Part shown: positions 40,949-49,730 of the stretch, in pieces
Position numbering within the stretch: position 1 is the first letter of the stretch
How the letters are laid out: each line of letters starts with the position of its first letter
NCBI RefSeq assembly: GCF_003709565.1
Contig: NZ_QNRC01000012.1
Coordinates: 88,675-152,674, forward strand
DNA length: 64,000 nt
Direction of reading: 5' to 3'
DNA from: Paracoccus sigandri
GTDB taxonomy: Bacteria > Pseudomonadota > Alphaproteobacteria > Rhodobacterales > Rhodobacteraceae
The notes under the pieces: model-generated
Seen by the model: only the letters and a program-made list of their open reading frames with translations
Database searches by the model: none
Told to the model about the DNA's origin: nothing
Translations under genes and position numbers: made by a program

Positions 40949-41936
40949 CACCGAACGCCAACAGGCCCTGAACACCGCCGAACTGGTGGACGAGACCGCC
41001 GCTTCCGCCGGCCTGACCGGCACCCTGCCCCCCGACACGCCGCAGGTGGCCGGGGGCGAGACCCGCAGCCAGTGGCGCGACGTCTGGCGGCAGTTCCGCA
41101 GCCATCGCGGCGCGATGATCGCGCTGGCGCTGTTCATCCTGACGATCCTCTTCGTGTCGGTCGGGCCCTGGCTGTGGACCATCGACCCGACCTATGTCGA
41201 CATCCGCGCCCGCAATTCCGGCTTCTCGGCCGCCCATCCGCTGGGAACCGACCAGCTGGGCCGCGACCTGCTGGCGCGGCTGATGGCGGGCGGGCGGGTC
41301 TCGATCGCCGTCGGCCTGACGGCGATGGTCATCGCGATCCTGCTGGGCAGCCTGATCGGGGTGCTGTCGGGCTATTTCCGCCGGCTGGACGCGCCGCTGA
41401 TGCGCATGACCGAGCTGTTCCTGGCCCTGCCGCTGCTGCCCTTGCTGCTGCTGATGGTCACGCTGTTCCGCGAGCCCTTGTCGAAGAACTTCGGCCCGGC
41501 CACCGGGATCTTCCTGCTGATCGTGACCGCCATCGGCGCGACCAGCTGGATGCAGGCCGCCCGGATCGTGCGCGGCGAGGTGCTGGGGCTGAAGGAGCGG
41601 GAATTCATCCTGGCCGCCAAGTCCATCGGCACACCCCCGCACCGGATGATCCTACGCCACATCCTGCCCAACGTGCTGTCGCCGATCATGGTCGCGGCCA
41701 CGCTTGGCATCGCCACCGCGATCATCACCGAATCGGCGCTCAGCTTCCTGGGCCTGGGCTTCCCGCCCGACTTCCCGACCTGGGGGCGGCTGCTGTTCGA
41801 TGCGGTGGACCAGATGGTGCTCTATCCTTGGCGGGTGATCCTGCCGGGCCTGTTCATCTCGCTGACGGTGCTGTGCGTCAACTATATCGGCGACGGGCTG
41901 CGCGACGCGATGGACCCGCGGATCCGCGGGCGCTGA
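40941..41936 (+). CDS. Peptide-type ABC permease, DppC-like
   Basis: Partner permease of the preceding gene. The 331-aa product has a longer cytoplasmic N-terminus (about 60 residues), then the first helix (MIALALFILTILFVSVGPWL). It also has HPLGTDQLGRDLLARLMAGG, a DppC/OppC hallmark, and the EAA loop AAKSIGTPPHRMILRHILPN. Start at 40941 (MTDTERQQAL) overlaps the first permease by eight bases. The inverted intergenic element follows. Confidence 0.94.
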   Translation: MTDTERQQALNTAELVDETAASAGLTGTLPPDTPQVAGGETRSQWRDVWRQFRSHRGAMIALALFILTILFVSVGPWLWTIDPTYVDIRARNSGFSAAHPLGTDQLGRDLLARLMAGGRVSIAVGLTAMVIAILLGSLIGVLSGYFRRLDAPLMRMTELFLALPLLPLLLLMVTLFREPLSKNFGPATGIFLLIVTAIGATSWMQAARIVRGEVLGLKEREFILAAKSIGTPPHRMILRHILPNVLSPIMVAATLGIATAIITESALSFLGLGFPPDFPTWGRLLFDAVDQMVLYPWRVILPGLFISLTVLCVNYIGDGLRDAMDPRIRGR

Positions 41937-41944
41937 ACGAAGAA

Positions 41945-42060
41945 GGGGGGGGCGCTGCCCCCCGTCCCTGCGGGACTCCCCCCGGGATATTTTCGCCAAG
42001 ATGAAAGGGATCGTTTTCATCTTGGTAGAAATATCCCGGGGGTCTGGGGGCAGCGCCCCC
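41945..42060. repeat. Inverted intergenic element between convergent genes
   Basis: Inner arms GGGATATTTTCGCCAAGATG (from 41984) and CATCTTGGTAGAAATATCCC (to 42037) are near-perfect complements around a loop of roughly ten bases. Outer arms are G/C-rich: GGGGGCGCTGCCCC at left and GGGGGCAGCGCCCCC (42046-42060) at right. It lies between the plus-strand permease and the minus-strand aldehyde dehydrogenase. Probably a two-way terminator; same architecture as at 32036-32208. Confidence 0.7.
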
Positions 42061-42069
42061 AGCCTTGCC

Positions 42070-44406
42070 TCAATAGGCCAGGCTGCCGGTTCCCGCCGGC
42101 AGGGCGCCATAGGGCAGCCAGACGGTCTTCATCTGCACGGCATGGCGCAGGAAGTCCTCGCCCTGGGCGGCGGCGCTTGTCCAGTCGCGATGGGCGGGCG
42201 ACCAGACCGGCTTGAGGTTGCCGCAGGCCGCGCGCTCGACCGCCGCCAGGCTGTCGGGCGGGCCGACATGCCACATGGCCGCGACCTCGTCATGGGCGGC
42301 CAGGACGGGGGCCAGGTCCTTCCGGGCGCCGGTCACGATATTGACCACGCCGCCCGGCAGGTCCGAGGTGTCGAAGACCTGGTAGAGATCGGCCAGCGCC
42401 AGCGGATTGTCCTGGGCGGGGATCGCCACGACGCGGTTGCCCATAGCGATGGCCGGCATGACCAGCGACATGAAGCCCGCCAGCGGCTGCGCATTCGGGC
42501 AGGCGATGCCCAGGATGCCCCAGGGTTCCGGGATCACGTTGACCAGATGGCCCGGTTTCGCCTGCACATTGGCGCCGTCGAACTTGTCGGCCCAGGCGGC
42601 ATAGTGGAAGGCGCGGGCGATGGCGGCCTCGATCTCGGGCTTGCCGGTCAGGGCCGCGAAATCGGCGGCACGGGCCGAGAGGTTCTCGGCGATGTAATAC
42701 AGCACCTGCGCGCGGGCATGGCCGCCCATCGCCGCCCATTTGCCGGCCTTGGCGGCGGCCTCGACCGCGTTGCGGATATCCTTGCGGTTCCCCAGCGGCG
42801 CCAGCCCGCCCGGCACCGCATAGGAGGCGCCGCCATCGGGCCGCTTCTGCGCCCCACCGATATAGAGCTTGGCGGTGCGGTCGATGCCGCCCGCCTGCCC
42901 CGCCCCGCCATCCGGCGCGGCGGTCACGGGCTTCGGCGCGGGTTCCCTGGCCGGCTTGACCTCGGGCGGCGCCAGGTAGTCCAGCATTCCGGCGCGCCCG
43001 CCCTCGCGCCCGAAGCCGCTTTCGCGCCAGCCGCCGAAGGGCGCCGCCGCGTCGAACAGGTTGGCGCTGTTGATCCAGACCACGCCGGCCTTGATCCGCG
43101 CCGCCAGGTCGGTCGCGACCGTCGCGCTTTCCGACCAGACCGAGGCGGCGAGGCCATAGCGGGTATTGTTGGCCAGCTCGGCCGCCTCGTCGGCGGTGCG
43201 GAAGGTGGACAGCGTGGCGATGGGGCCGAAGATCTCCTGCTCCATGCCGGGATTGGCGGGGGCGATGTTCTTCAGATAGCCCGGCGCGATGAAGCAGCCC
43301 TGCCCCGGCTGGCCGCCGACCAGTTCGGCGCCCGCATCGGTCGCCGCGGCGCAGATCGAGATGATGCGGTCCTTCTGGACCGGGTCGACGATGGCGCCGA
43401 TATCGGTGGACTTGTCCAGCGGTGGGCCGACCCGCAGCCGCGCCATCCGCGCGCCCAGCAGCGCCTCGAAACGCGCGGCCACGGCCTCGGCCACCAGGAT
43501 GCGCGAGCCGGCGCAGCAGACCTGGCCCTGGTTGAACCAGATCGAATCGACCACGCCCTCGACCGCCGCGTCCAGATCAGCGTCCTCCATGACCACGAAG
43601 GGCGACTTGCCGCCCAGTTCCAGCGTCAGCCCGCGGCCGGTCCCGGCAAGGCGGCCGGCGATGGCGCGGCCGACCTCGGTCGAGCCGGTGAAGGCGATCT
43701 TGTCCACCTCGGCGCCGACCAGCGCCGCCCCGGTCTCGCCATCGCCGGTGACGATGTTGACGACGCCTGCCGGCAGGCCGACCTGCTGGCAGATCTCGGC
43801 GAAGGCCAGGGCGGTCAGCGGCGTGTATTCGGCGGGTTTCAGCACGACCGTATTGCCCGCCGCCAGCGCCGGCGCGATCTTCCAGGCCAGCATCAGCAGC
43901 GGAAAGTTCCAGGGGATGACCTGGCCGCAGACGCCAAGCGGCGCATGGCCCGGAAAGGCGTTGTCGCGCAGTTCCGCCCAGCCCGCATGGTGATAGAAAT
44001 GGCGCACGACCAGCGGGATGTCGATGTCGCGCGATTCGCGGATCGGCTTGCCGTTATCCAGGCTTTCCAGCACCGACAGGAAGCGTTCGCGCTTCTGCAC
44101 ATGGCGGGCCAGCGCATAGAGATGCCGCGCGCGCTCGGATCCCGACAGCTTGGCCCAGCCGCGCTGCGCCTTGCGGGCGGCCTTGACCGCCTGGGCGATG
44201 TCGTCAGCCGTGCCCTGCGTCACCTCGGCCAGCGCCTCGCCCGTCGAGGGGTCTCGGGTGGCGAAGGTCCGGCCCGGTCTGGTGAAGGCGCCGCCGATGA
44301 AATGGCCGAAGGCGCCGTGGCGCTTCAGCCAGTCGCGCACGGCGCTGCTGTCCTCGACCGAGGCGCCGTATTCCATGGTCTCCATGATCTCGCTCACGCT
44401 GCTCAT
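42070..44406 (-). CDS. Aldehyde dehydrogenase with a second, degenerate ALDH domain
   Basis: NAD(P)-dependent oxidation of an aldehyde, here probably acetaldehyde released by the adjacent DeoC. The 778-aa product has a full N-terminal ALDH domain (about residues 30-485): PWNFPL 165-170, ELGGKSP with Glu263, and GQVCCAGS with Cys297 as nucleophile. A second partial ALDH domain (about 510-778) has VIPEPWGILGIACPN and VNIVTGARKDL but stops before any nucleophilic Cys, so it cannot be a working copy. The ordinary ALDH length is about 480-500 aa. deoC ends seven bases upstream. Confidence 0.88.
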   Translation of the reverse strand: MSSVSEIMETMEYGASVEDSSAVRDWLKRHGAFGHFIGGAFTRPGRTFATRDPSTGEALAEVTQGTADDIAQAVKAARKAQRGWAKLSGSERARHLYALARHVQKRERFLSVLESLDNGKPIRESRDIDIPLVVRHFYHHAGWAELRDNAFPGHAPLGVCGQVIPWNFPLLMLAWKIAPALAAGNTVVLKPAEYTPLTALAFAEICQQVGLPAGVVNIVTGDGETGAALVGAEVDKIAFTGSTEVGRAIAGRLAGTGRGLTLELGGKSPFVVMEDADLDAAVEGVVDSIWFNQGQVCCAGSRILVAEAVAARFEALLGARMARLRVGPPLDKSTDIGAIVDPVQKDRIISICAAATDAGAELVGGQPGQGCFIAPGYLKNIAPANPGMEQEIFGPIATLSTFRTADEAAELANNTRYGLAASVWSESATVATDLAARIKAGVVWINSANLFDAAAPFGGWRESGFGREGGRAGMLDYLAPPEVKPAREPAPKPVTAAPDGGAGQAGGIDRTAKLYIGGAQKRPDGGASYAVPGGLAPLGNRKDIRNAVEAAAKAGKWAAMGGHARAQVLYYIAENLSARAADFAALTGKPEIEAAIARAFHYAAWADKFDGANVQAKPGHLVNVIPEPWGILGIACPNAQPLAGFMSLVMPAIAMGNRVVAIPAQDNPLALADLYQVFDTSDLPGGVVNIVTGARKDLAPVLAAHDEVAAMWHVGPPDSLAAVERAACGNLKPVWSPAHRDWTSAAAQGEDFLRHAVQMKTVWLPYGALPAGTGSLAY

Positions 44407-44413
44407 CGGTCCC

Positions 44414-45355
44414 TCAGGCTATGGCTTGGCGATGGGCGCCGGCATAGCGGCCCGTCACATGATGGCTGATCTGGCGCTCGATATCGCCCAGGAGGCTGGA
44501 GGCGCCGATGCGGAACAGATCGGGCGCCAGCCAGTCGCGGCCCAGTTCCTCGGCCATCAGCACCTGCCAGTTCAGCGCGTCCTTTGCGGTGCGCAGCCCG
44601 CCGGCGGGCTTGAAGCCGACGGCATGGCCGGTCCGCGCGCGATAGTCGCGGATGGCCCGGCACATGACCAGCGACACCGGCAGGGTGGCGTTCACGCCCT
44701 CCTTCCCGGTCGAGGTCTTGATCCAGTCCGCCCCCGCCTGCATCGCGACATGGCTGGCCTTCGCGACGTTTTCCAGCGATTTCAGGTCGCCGGTCGCCAG
44801 GATCGCCTTCATCTTCGCCGCGCCGCTGGCCTCGCGCATGGCGCGCAATTCGTCATAGAGCGCGGTCCAGTCGGCGCGCAGCACATGGGCGCGGGTGATG
44901 ACGATGTCGATCTCGTCGGCACCCTGGTCGACGGCATAGCGGATCTCGGCCAGGCGCAGGTCCAGGGGCATCAGCCCGGCGGGAAAGCCGGTGGCGACGC
45001 TGGCGACCGGCACGCCGGAATTGCCAAGCGCGCGTTTCGCCGCCGCCACCATGGTCGGATAGACGCAGACCGCGCCGGTGGTCAGGCCGGTGACGCCCAG
45101 GGCCGCCAGCAGGTCGGGGGCGACGGGCTGGCGCGCCTTGGCGCACAGCCGGGCCACCCGGTCGGGCGTGTCGTCGCCCGCCAGCGTGGTCAGGTCGATG
45201 CAGCGGATCGCGTTCAGCAGCCAGGCCGCCTGGTGGTCCTTCTTCAGGCTGCGCCGCGCGGGCAGGGTCGCGGCGCGGCGCTCGGCGGCGGGGGTGTTGA
45301 TGCGGATGCCGTCAAACCAGTCAAGGCGCAGGTCGGTGCCGGGATTGCGGGTCAT
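44414..45355 (-). CDS. deoC: Deoxyribose-phosphate aldolase
   Basis: Cleaves 2-deoxyribose-5-phosphate into glyceraldehyde-3-phosphate and acetaldehyde. The 313-aa product has the Schiff-base Lys213 in WIKTSTGKEG and the second essential Lys249 in GFKPAGGLRT, plus CVYPTMVAAAK. It is longer than E. coli DeoC (259 aa) owing to an N-terminal extension, as in the long-form branch. Start at 45355 overlaps the DUF1523 stop; the frame is open further upstream but inside that gene. The following dehydrogenase would remove the acetaldehyde. No other deo genes are seen nearby. Confidence 0.94.
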   Translation of the reverse strand: MTRNPGTDLRLDWFDGIRINTPAAERRAATLPARRSLKKDHQAAWLLNAIRCIDLTTLAGDDTPDRVARLCAKARQPVAPDLLAALGVTGLTTGAVCVYPTMVAAAKRALGNSGVPVASVATGFPAGLMPLDLRLAEIRYAVDQGADEIDIVITRAHVLRADWTALYDELRAMREASGAAKMKAILATGDLKSLENVAKASHVAMQAGADWIKTSTGKEGVNATLPVSLVMCRAIRDYRARTGHAVGFKPAGGLRTAKDALNWQVLMAEELGRDWLAPDLFRIGASSLLGDIERQISHHVTGRYAGAHRQAIA

Positions 45356-46044
45356 TTGCGCGGCTTCCCCCTCCAGGTGCCCAGCCAGCCGCGGAAGCGG
45401 CCGCGCGCCTCGGCGGTGCTGTCCGAGACGCGGTCGCGGGCGGCATCCGCGCGCGCCTCGACCCGGTCCCAGCCTTCGTCGACGCGGCGCACGGCGGGCT
45501 CGATGGTGCGTTCGTGGAACTGCGCCCACATCCGCCACAGCAGCGCCAGGAACAGCAGCAGCACCACGCAGGTGATCGACGCGGCCCAGTTGCGCGGCCG
45601 CTGATCCGGCCCGGCCAGGGTGTCGATGGCGATCGCGTTCGGATAGGCGGTCAGCCAGGGCAGCCGCCAGCCATAGGCGGTCACGCTGACCCATTGCGGA
45701 TCGCCCGCCGCGGAACGCAGGTTGGTCGCCTCGGCATGCAGGTTGGCGCTGTCGTATTTGAAATAGGGCGGCCAGATCCAGCCGGTATCCTCGTTGCGAT
45801 AGACGAAGACCTTGCCGTTCGGGCGCACCGTCTCGATGAAGCGCACGTCGCGCTGCCCGGCGGCGTTCTGCACCGTTCCGGTATCCTCGGAGGCGTAGAA
45901 GATCGCGTTCGCGCTGCTGATCGGCGTCACCCGGTTATAGGTGTTCGAGATCCGCACCGTGTTCTTCGAGGGCAGCGCATAGTCCAGAAACAGGAAGACC
46001 ACGACCCCCAGCAGAACCCCCAGAACGACCTTGACATAATGCAT
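45352..46044 (-). CDS. DUF1523-type membrane protein
   Basis: Function unknown; the pattern matches what I remember as the DUF1523 family of Rhodobacterales. The 230-aa product has an N-terminal helix (about residues 5-24, VVLGVLLGVVVFLFLDYAL), a periplasmic domain of about 120 residues (NTVRISNTYNRV, VRPNGKVFVYRNEDTGW, PPYFKYDSANLHAEA), a second helix near 155-172 and a charged cytoplasmic tail with helical character. It sits between a small membrane protein and deoC, linked by a 13-base gap and a 4-base overlap. Confidence 0.8.
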   Translation of the reverse strand: MHYVKVVLGVLLGVVVFLFLDYALPSKNTVRISNTYNRVTPISSANAIFYASEDTGTVQNAAGQRDVRFIETVRPNGKVFVYRNEDTGWIWPPYFKYDSANLHAEATNLRSAAGDPQWVSVTAYGWRLPWLTAYPNAIAIDTLAGPDQRPRNWAASITCVVLLLFLALLWRMWAQFHERTIEPAVRRVDEGWDRVEARADAARDRVSDSTAEARGRFRGWLGTWRGKPRK

Positions 46045-46057
46045 GATGCGGCGGCTC

Positions 46058-46339
46058 CTACTGCCAGTTGACCATGACGACGATCGCCATGATCGCCGCC
46101 GTCGGGATGACGAAGACCAGCCAGATCAGCCTGGACTTCAGCGATTTCTCGAACCCGACCATCGACTTGCGGACGAATTCGCGCCGGGCGGGATTGTTCC
46201 CGGCCATCTCGGGATGGCGGTCGTCCCAGATATCCTCCAGCTTCTCGCGCCGCAGCGAGCGGATGTAGATCCGCAGCAGCAGGAAGAACATCACCTCCAG
46301 CAGCAGGACCAGGACGATCAGCCGAAACAGCGCCGCCAC
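46058..46339 (-). CDS. Small two-helix membrane protein, unknown
   Basis: A 93-aa protein I do not recognise. Two hydrophobic segments (about residues 5-23, RLIVLVLLLEVMFFLLL, and 70-90, LIWLVFVIPTAAIMAIVVM) flank a charged cytoplasmic or periplasmic loop rich in Arg, Lys and Glu (RSLRREKLEDIWDDRHPEM). The hairpin shape suggests an anchor or adaptor. It starts six bases after the 463-aa gene and belongs to the AAA+ cluster. Confidence 0.75.
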   Translation of the reverse strand: MAALFRLIVLVLLLEVMFFLLLRIYIRSLRREKLEDIWDDRHPEMAGNNPARREFVRKSMVGFEKSLKSRLIWLVFVIPTAAIMAIVVMVNWQ

Positions 46340-46345
46340 GTCAGC

Positions 46346-47737
46346 TCACCCTCCCCAGGGTCCGGCCGGGCGCGGCAGCCCGGTCTCGGACAGGTTCACA
46401 CGCGGCAGGCTAGCACGGGGCGGCCCCCAGGGACCAGAGCGCGGCGGGGCTGGCGCGTCGGGTTCCGCCATGTCGGGTTCCGCGCCGAACAGCGCGTCGC
46501 GGGTGCCCTGCTTGTCGATCTGGTATTCGCGTGCCAGCACCTCGGCGACATAGATGCGCTTGGGCTCGTCCCAGGTCTGGTAGAGCCGGTAGAACAGCGG
46601 CTTGTGGGTGATGAACAGCTGGCGCACGTCATGCGGCGCCAGTTCGGACAGCAGCCGGTTGACCAGGTCGCGCGCCGGGCCCGGCACCGCGCGCAGGGCG
46701 TGGAAATAGGCCGGGTCGCTGCTGTCGATCACCGGCCAGTCGCCGCCCTGCTCGGCATAGCGCAAGAGCGCCGAGAGGCCGCGGATCTCGGGCGGCAGCC
46801 CGCTGCCCATCCGCGCCGCCGCGCGCCGCAATTCGCCCCGGCTGCCCTGCCCGGTATCCAGCCCCAGCCGCGTCGCCGCGTCGACCAGCACGAAGTCGAT
46901 CTTCTGGCGCAGGATCGGTGCCGCATCCGCGCCGCGGGCCGAGATGATCGGCTCGGCCAGGGCATTGCGCGCCAGCCAGGCGGCGATCTGGTGGCGCTGC
47001 TCCAGGTCCAGCGAGACGAAGCCCGGCACCTCGGCCCGCTGCGCCGGATCGGCGAAGATCATCGCCGGTTCGCGCGCCGAGCGCAGCACGTAGACGCCGC
47101 CGAAATCGCCGGTCCAGAAATCGGGGACCGGGAAATCGGTATGGTCCAGCCGCACCGGATGGCGCAGCACGTCGCCCGATTTCTTCGCCTGCTCGATCAT
47201 CCGGGCGATCAGCACGTCGTCCCACCACGCATCCTTGTGGTTGCGGAAGGTGTCGATCATCGCCGCCAGCCGGTCGGCCTCGGCGACATGGTTGCCGGTG
47301 GTGTCGGCGCTGATGCGCAGGCTGCGGATCTGGGTCAGGTCGGCGGGCCCGTCCAGCTGCCAGACATGGTCGTCGATCTCGCCCACCACGGCGTCGCGCG
47401 CGGTCAGGCTGAACAGCTGGCTTTCGTTCTGGGTGATGAAGCGGCGCAGCACGTCGCGCATCACCGACAGGTCGGCCGCCAGCATCGGCGCGGTCTTCTG
47501 CTCGGTGGTCAAGAGGATGAACTGCCGGGTGCCGCCATCGGGCGCCAGATAGTCCATGTCGCCCAGCTCGTCTCCGATCTCGGGCGAATGGCCGGTGATG
47601 TCGATGTGGAACTCGTCCAGCGCGGTCCTGTGCCCGGTCAGCTTCTCCAGCGCGCGATTGTACAGCTGGATCCAGGCGGCGGAATTCACCCGGACCAGGT
47701 TGCCGAACATCAGCCCCTTCTCGATCAGGCGTTCCAT
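46346..47737 (-). CDS. Unknown 463-aa protein next to the AAA+ ATPase
   Basis: No function recognised and no signal peptide or membrane helix. The body is a mixed alpha/beta protein with conserved-looking aromatic and acidic stretches (WTGDFGGVYVLRSAREP, FVSLDLEQRHQIAAWLARN, HKPLFYRLYQTWDEPKRIYVAEVLARE). A Pro-rich disordered tail covers the last 50 residues (PAPPRSGPWGPPRASLPR). Start at 47737 follows AGGGGGG. It is the partner immediately downstream of the AAA+ gene (28-base gap), so a direct functional link is likely. Confidence 0.72.
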   Translation of the reverse strand: MERLIEKGLMFGNLVRVNSAAWIQLYNRALEKLTGHRTALDEFHIDITGHSPEIGDELGDMDYLAPDGGTRQFILLTTEQKTAPMLAADLSVMRDVLRRFITQNESQLFSLTARDAVVGEIDDHVWQLDGPADLTQIRSLRISADTTGNHVAEADRLAAMIDTFRNHKDAWWDDVLIARMIEQAKKSGDVLRHPVRLDHTDFPVPDFWTGDFGGVYVLRSAREPAMIFADPAQRAEVPGFVSLDLEQRHQIAAWLARNALAEPIISARGADAAPILRQKIDFVLVDAATRLGLDTGQGSRGELRRAAARMGSGLPPEIRGLSALLRYAEQGGDWPVIDSSDPAYFHALRAVPGPARDLVNRLLSELAPHDVRQLFITHKPLFYRLYQTWDEPKRIYVAEVLAREYQIDKQGTRDALFGAEPDMAEPDAPAPPRSGPWGPPRASLPRVNLSETGLPRPAGPWGG

Positions 47738-47765
47738 GGCCCGGCCCCCCTGTCCATCATCCCGC

Positions 47766-49691
47766 TCATCCCCGCAGCTCGAAGCGCCGCTTGGCCTCGG
47801 CCATGCGTTCCATGTTGCGCACCGCCTCGTCGATGGCGGCCTCGTCGGCGCCCTCGGCATAGCGGAATTCGCTGTCGGCATAGCGGTTGATCTCCTGCAC
47901 GACCATCTGGACCGTCACCGGCTTGCGCAGCGCGTCGATCATCTCCAGCTTGCGCTGGTAGGGCTGGTGCAGGAAGGGCTCGGGCCGGTCGAACCATTCG
48001 TCGGGCATGTCGAAATCCATCGCGCGCGCCTTGACGGCATCGGTGATGTTCTTGACCGCGCGGCCGGTGAAGCGCGGCTCGGCCTCGGCGATGGCGTGCA
48101 GGTAGCTGCCCAGGTCGGCCAGCGTCTCCAGCGCGCCGAACTGGCGGTTGACCTGGTCGAAGACCTTGACCAGGCCCGGCTCGGAGGGGCGGGAATGGCC
48201 CGCATAGCTTTCGGCCACCGCGCGTTGCAGCGCCTGAGCGCGCATCAGGTCGTGATCGCCGACCGGGATGTCGTGGCGCCGGCCCAGAAGCAGCGCGAGG
48301 ATGTCGATATAATCCGCCTGCGTCCTCGGCCCGTCGATCAGGAAGCGGGCGGCGGCACGCTGGCGCAGGGCGTCGTCGATATTCTCGGCATGGTTGGAAA
48401 ACATCCCGAAGGTGCAATTGCCGCGCACCACGGTCGAGGCGCCGGCGAAGGCCTCCATCAGCACCGCGGTGATCTCCTGCTGGCCCGAGGAGGACTGCCG
48501 ATCGCCGCGCCGGCCGGCGATCTGGTCGATGTCGTCGACGGTGCCGAAGCCGATCACCGCCGGGTCGATCACCGCGTTGACGAAGGCGCGGGCGTTCTGG
48601 CCGGACTTGCCCTGGTAGCTGTCGATATTGTCCACCGACAGGTTGCGATAGCGGAAGGGATAGCCCGCCACCTCGCAATAGTCGTTCAGCATCCCGGCCA
48701 TCATCTGGATCAGCGTGGTCTTGCCGGTGCCGGGCCGGCCGTCGCCCAGGAAGGTGAAGACGAAGCCGCCCAGTTCCACGAAGGGGTTCGTCTTGCGGTC
48801 GAAGTCATAGGCGACCATCATCCGCGCCAGCCGCATCGCCTGGTGCTTGGCGATGGCGTTGCCGACCACCTCCTCGGGCTTCTTGAAGCTCATCGACAGG
48901 GGGGCGCCGCACCCCTTGGCGGCGGGGGCGAAGCCGGCGATGGGGAAATCGTCCTCGGCCACGCGCCAGCTGGCGCCGGTGAAGGCGGCGATGCGGGCGG
49001 CGTTCTCCGCCCGCGCGGCGACGGCGGTGGACAGCGCCTCGGCCCAGGCGATGGCGGTGGCGATCAGCGTCTTGTCGTCGCGGGCGTGGCGGGCAAGGTT
49101 CTGGTCCAGCTCCCACAGCGCGCCCTGCAGCGCGGTCAGCGGATTGTCGGTCAGGATCTCGTCGGCGCTGACGCCCTCGACGGTCTCGGGATCGGCATGT
49201 TCGGCCAGAAGGAAGGCCACCGCATTGGCGCAGACCGACAGCGCCGCCAGGGCCTCGACCGCCAGAAGCTCGGCGAATTCACGGTGGCGGTCGGCGGGCA
49301 GGCGGCTTTCCAGGTTGATCCGCTTCAGCTCCACCGCGCCCGAGCGCGCCGCGACCTCGTCGGCCACGGCCAGCGCGATGGCGATGGCGCGGCGCAACAC
49401 GCGGGCCATGGTCGCGGCGGCCGGGGTCAGCAGGTCGTCGCCGCCGGCATTCTCGATCCGTTCCAGCAGATGCACGCCGTCGGCGCGCAGCTGCGGCCGC
49501 GCGGCCAGCCCCGGCGTGGTCGGCCGGAAGCGCGACACCGCCGGGATGCCGGGCGAGCGTTCCGCCGCCTGCGGCGCGGCCTGCTGGCCGAAGCGCGGCG
49601 CGTGGTCGAAGGCCGTCAGCAGCGACAGCGCCTGCGGGTAATAGCCGCGGATCTCGTCCTCGGGCAGTTCCATCTCGTTGCGGGCGTCCAT
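47766..49691 (-). CDS. AAA+ ATPase of unknown system
   Basis: A 641-aa cytosolic ATPase. Residues 1-300 are a helical, Ala-rich region with no family I recognise. The AAA module follows: Walker A GDGRPGTGKTT (316-326), a Walker B-like FGTVDDIDQIAG (382-393), sensor-1 Asn in MFSNHAENIDD (430-440) and Arg residues in LRQRAAARF (442-450) as likely Arg fingers. The C-terminal part (450-641) is helical. The Asp-Asp-Ile-Asp Walker B form, with Asp for the usual Glu, is notable. Cluster context is described in the findings. Confidence 0.82.
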   Translation of the reverse strand: MDARNEMELPEDEIRGYYPQALSLLTAFDHAPRFGQQAAPQAAERSPGIPAVSRFRPTTPGLAARPQLRADGVHLLERIENAGGDDLLTPAAATMARVLRRAIAIALAVADEVAARSGAVELKRINLESRLPADRHREFAELLAVEALAALSVCANAVAFLLAEHADPETVEGVSADEILTDNPLTALQGALWELDQNLARHARDDKTLIATAIAWAEALSTAVAARAENAARIAAFTGASWRVAEDDFPIAGFAPAAKGCGAPLSMSFKKPEEVVGNAIAKHQAMRLARMMVAYDFDRKTNPFVELGGFVFTFLGDGRPGTGKTTLIQMMAGMLNDYCEVAGYPFRYRNLSVDNIDSYQGKSGQNARAFVNAVIDPAVIGFGTVDDIDQIAGRRGDRQSSSGQQEITAVLMEAFAGASTVVRGNCTFGMFSNHAENIDDALRQRAAARFLIDGPRTQADYIDILALLLGRRHDIPVGDHDLMRAQALQRAVAESYAGHSRPSEPGLVKVFDQVNRQFGALETLADLGSYLHAIAEAEPRFTGRAVKNITDAVKARAMDFDMPDEWFDRPEPFLHQPYQRKLEMIDALRKPVTVQMVVQEINRYADSEFRYAEGADEAAIDEAVRNMERMAEAKRRFELRG

Positions 49692-49730
49692 TCAAATCCC
49701 CTTGCGTCAAATCGAAATCGTCAAAACGGC

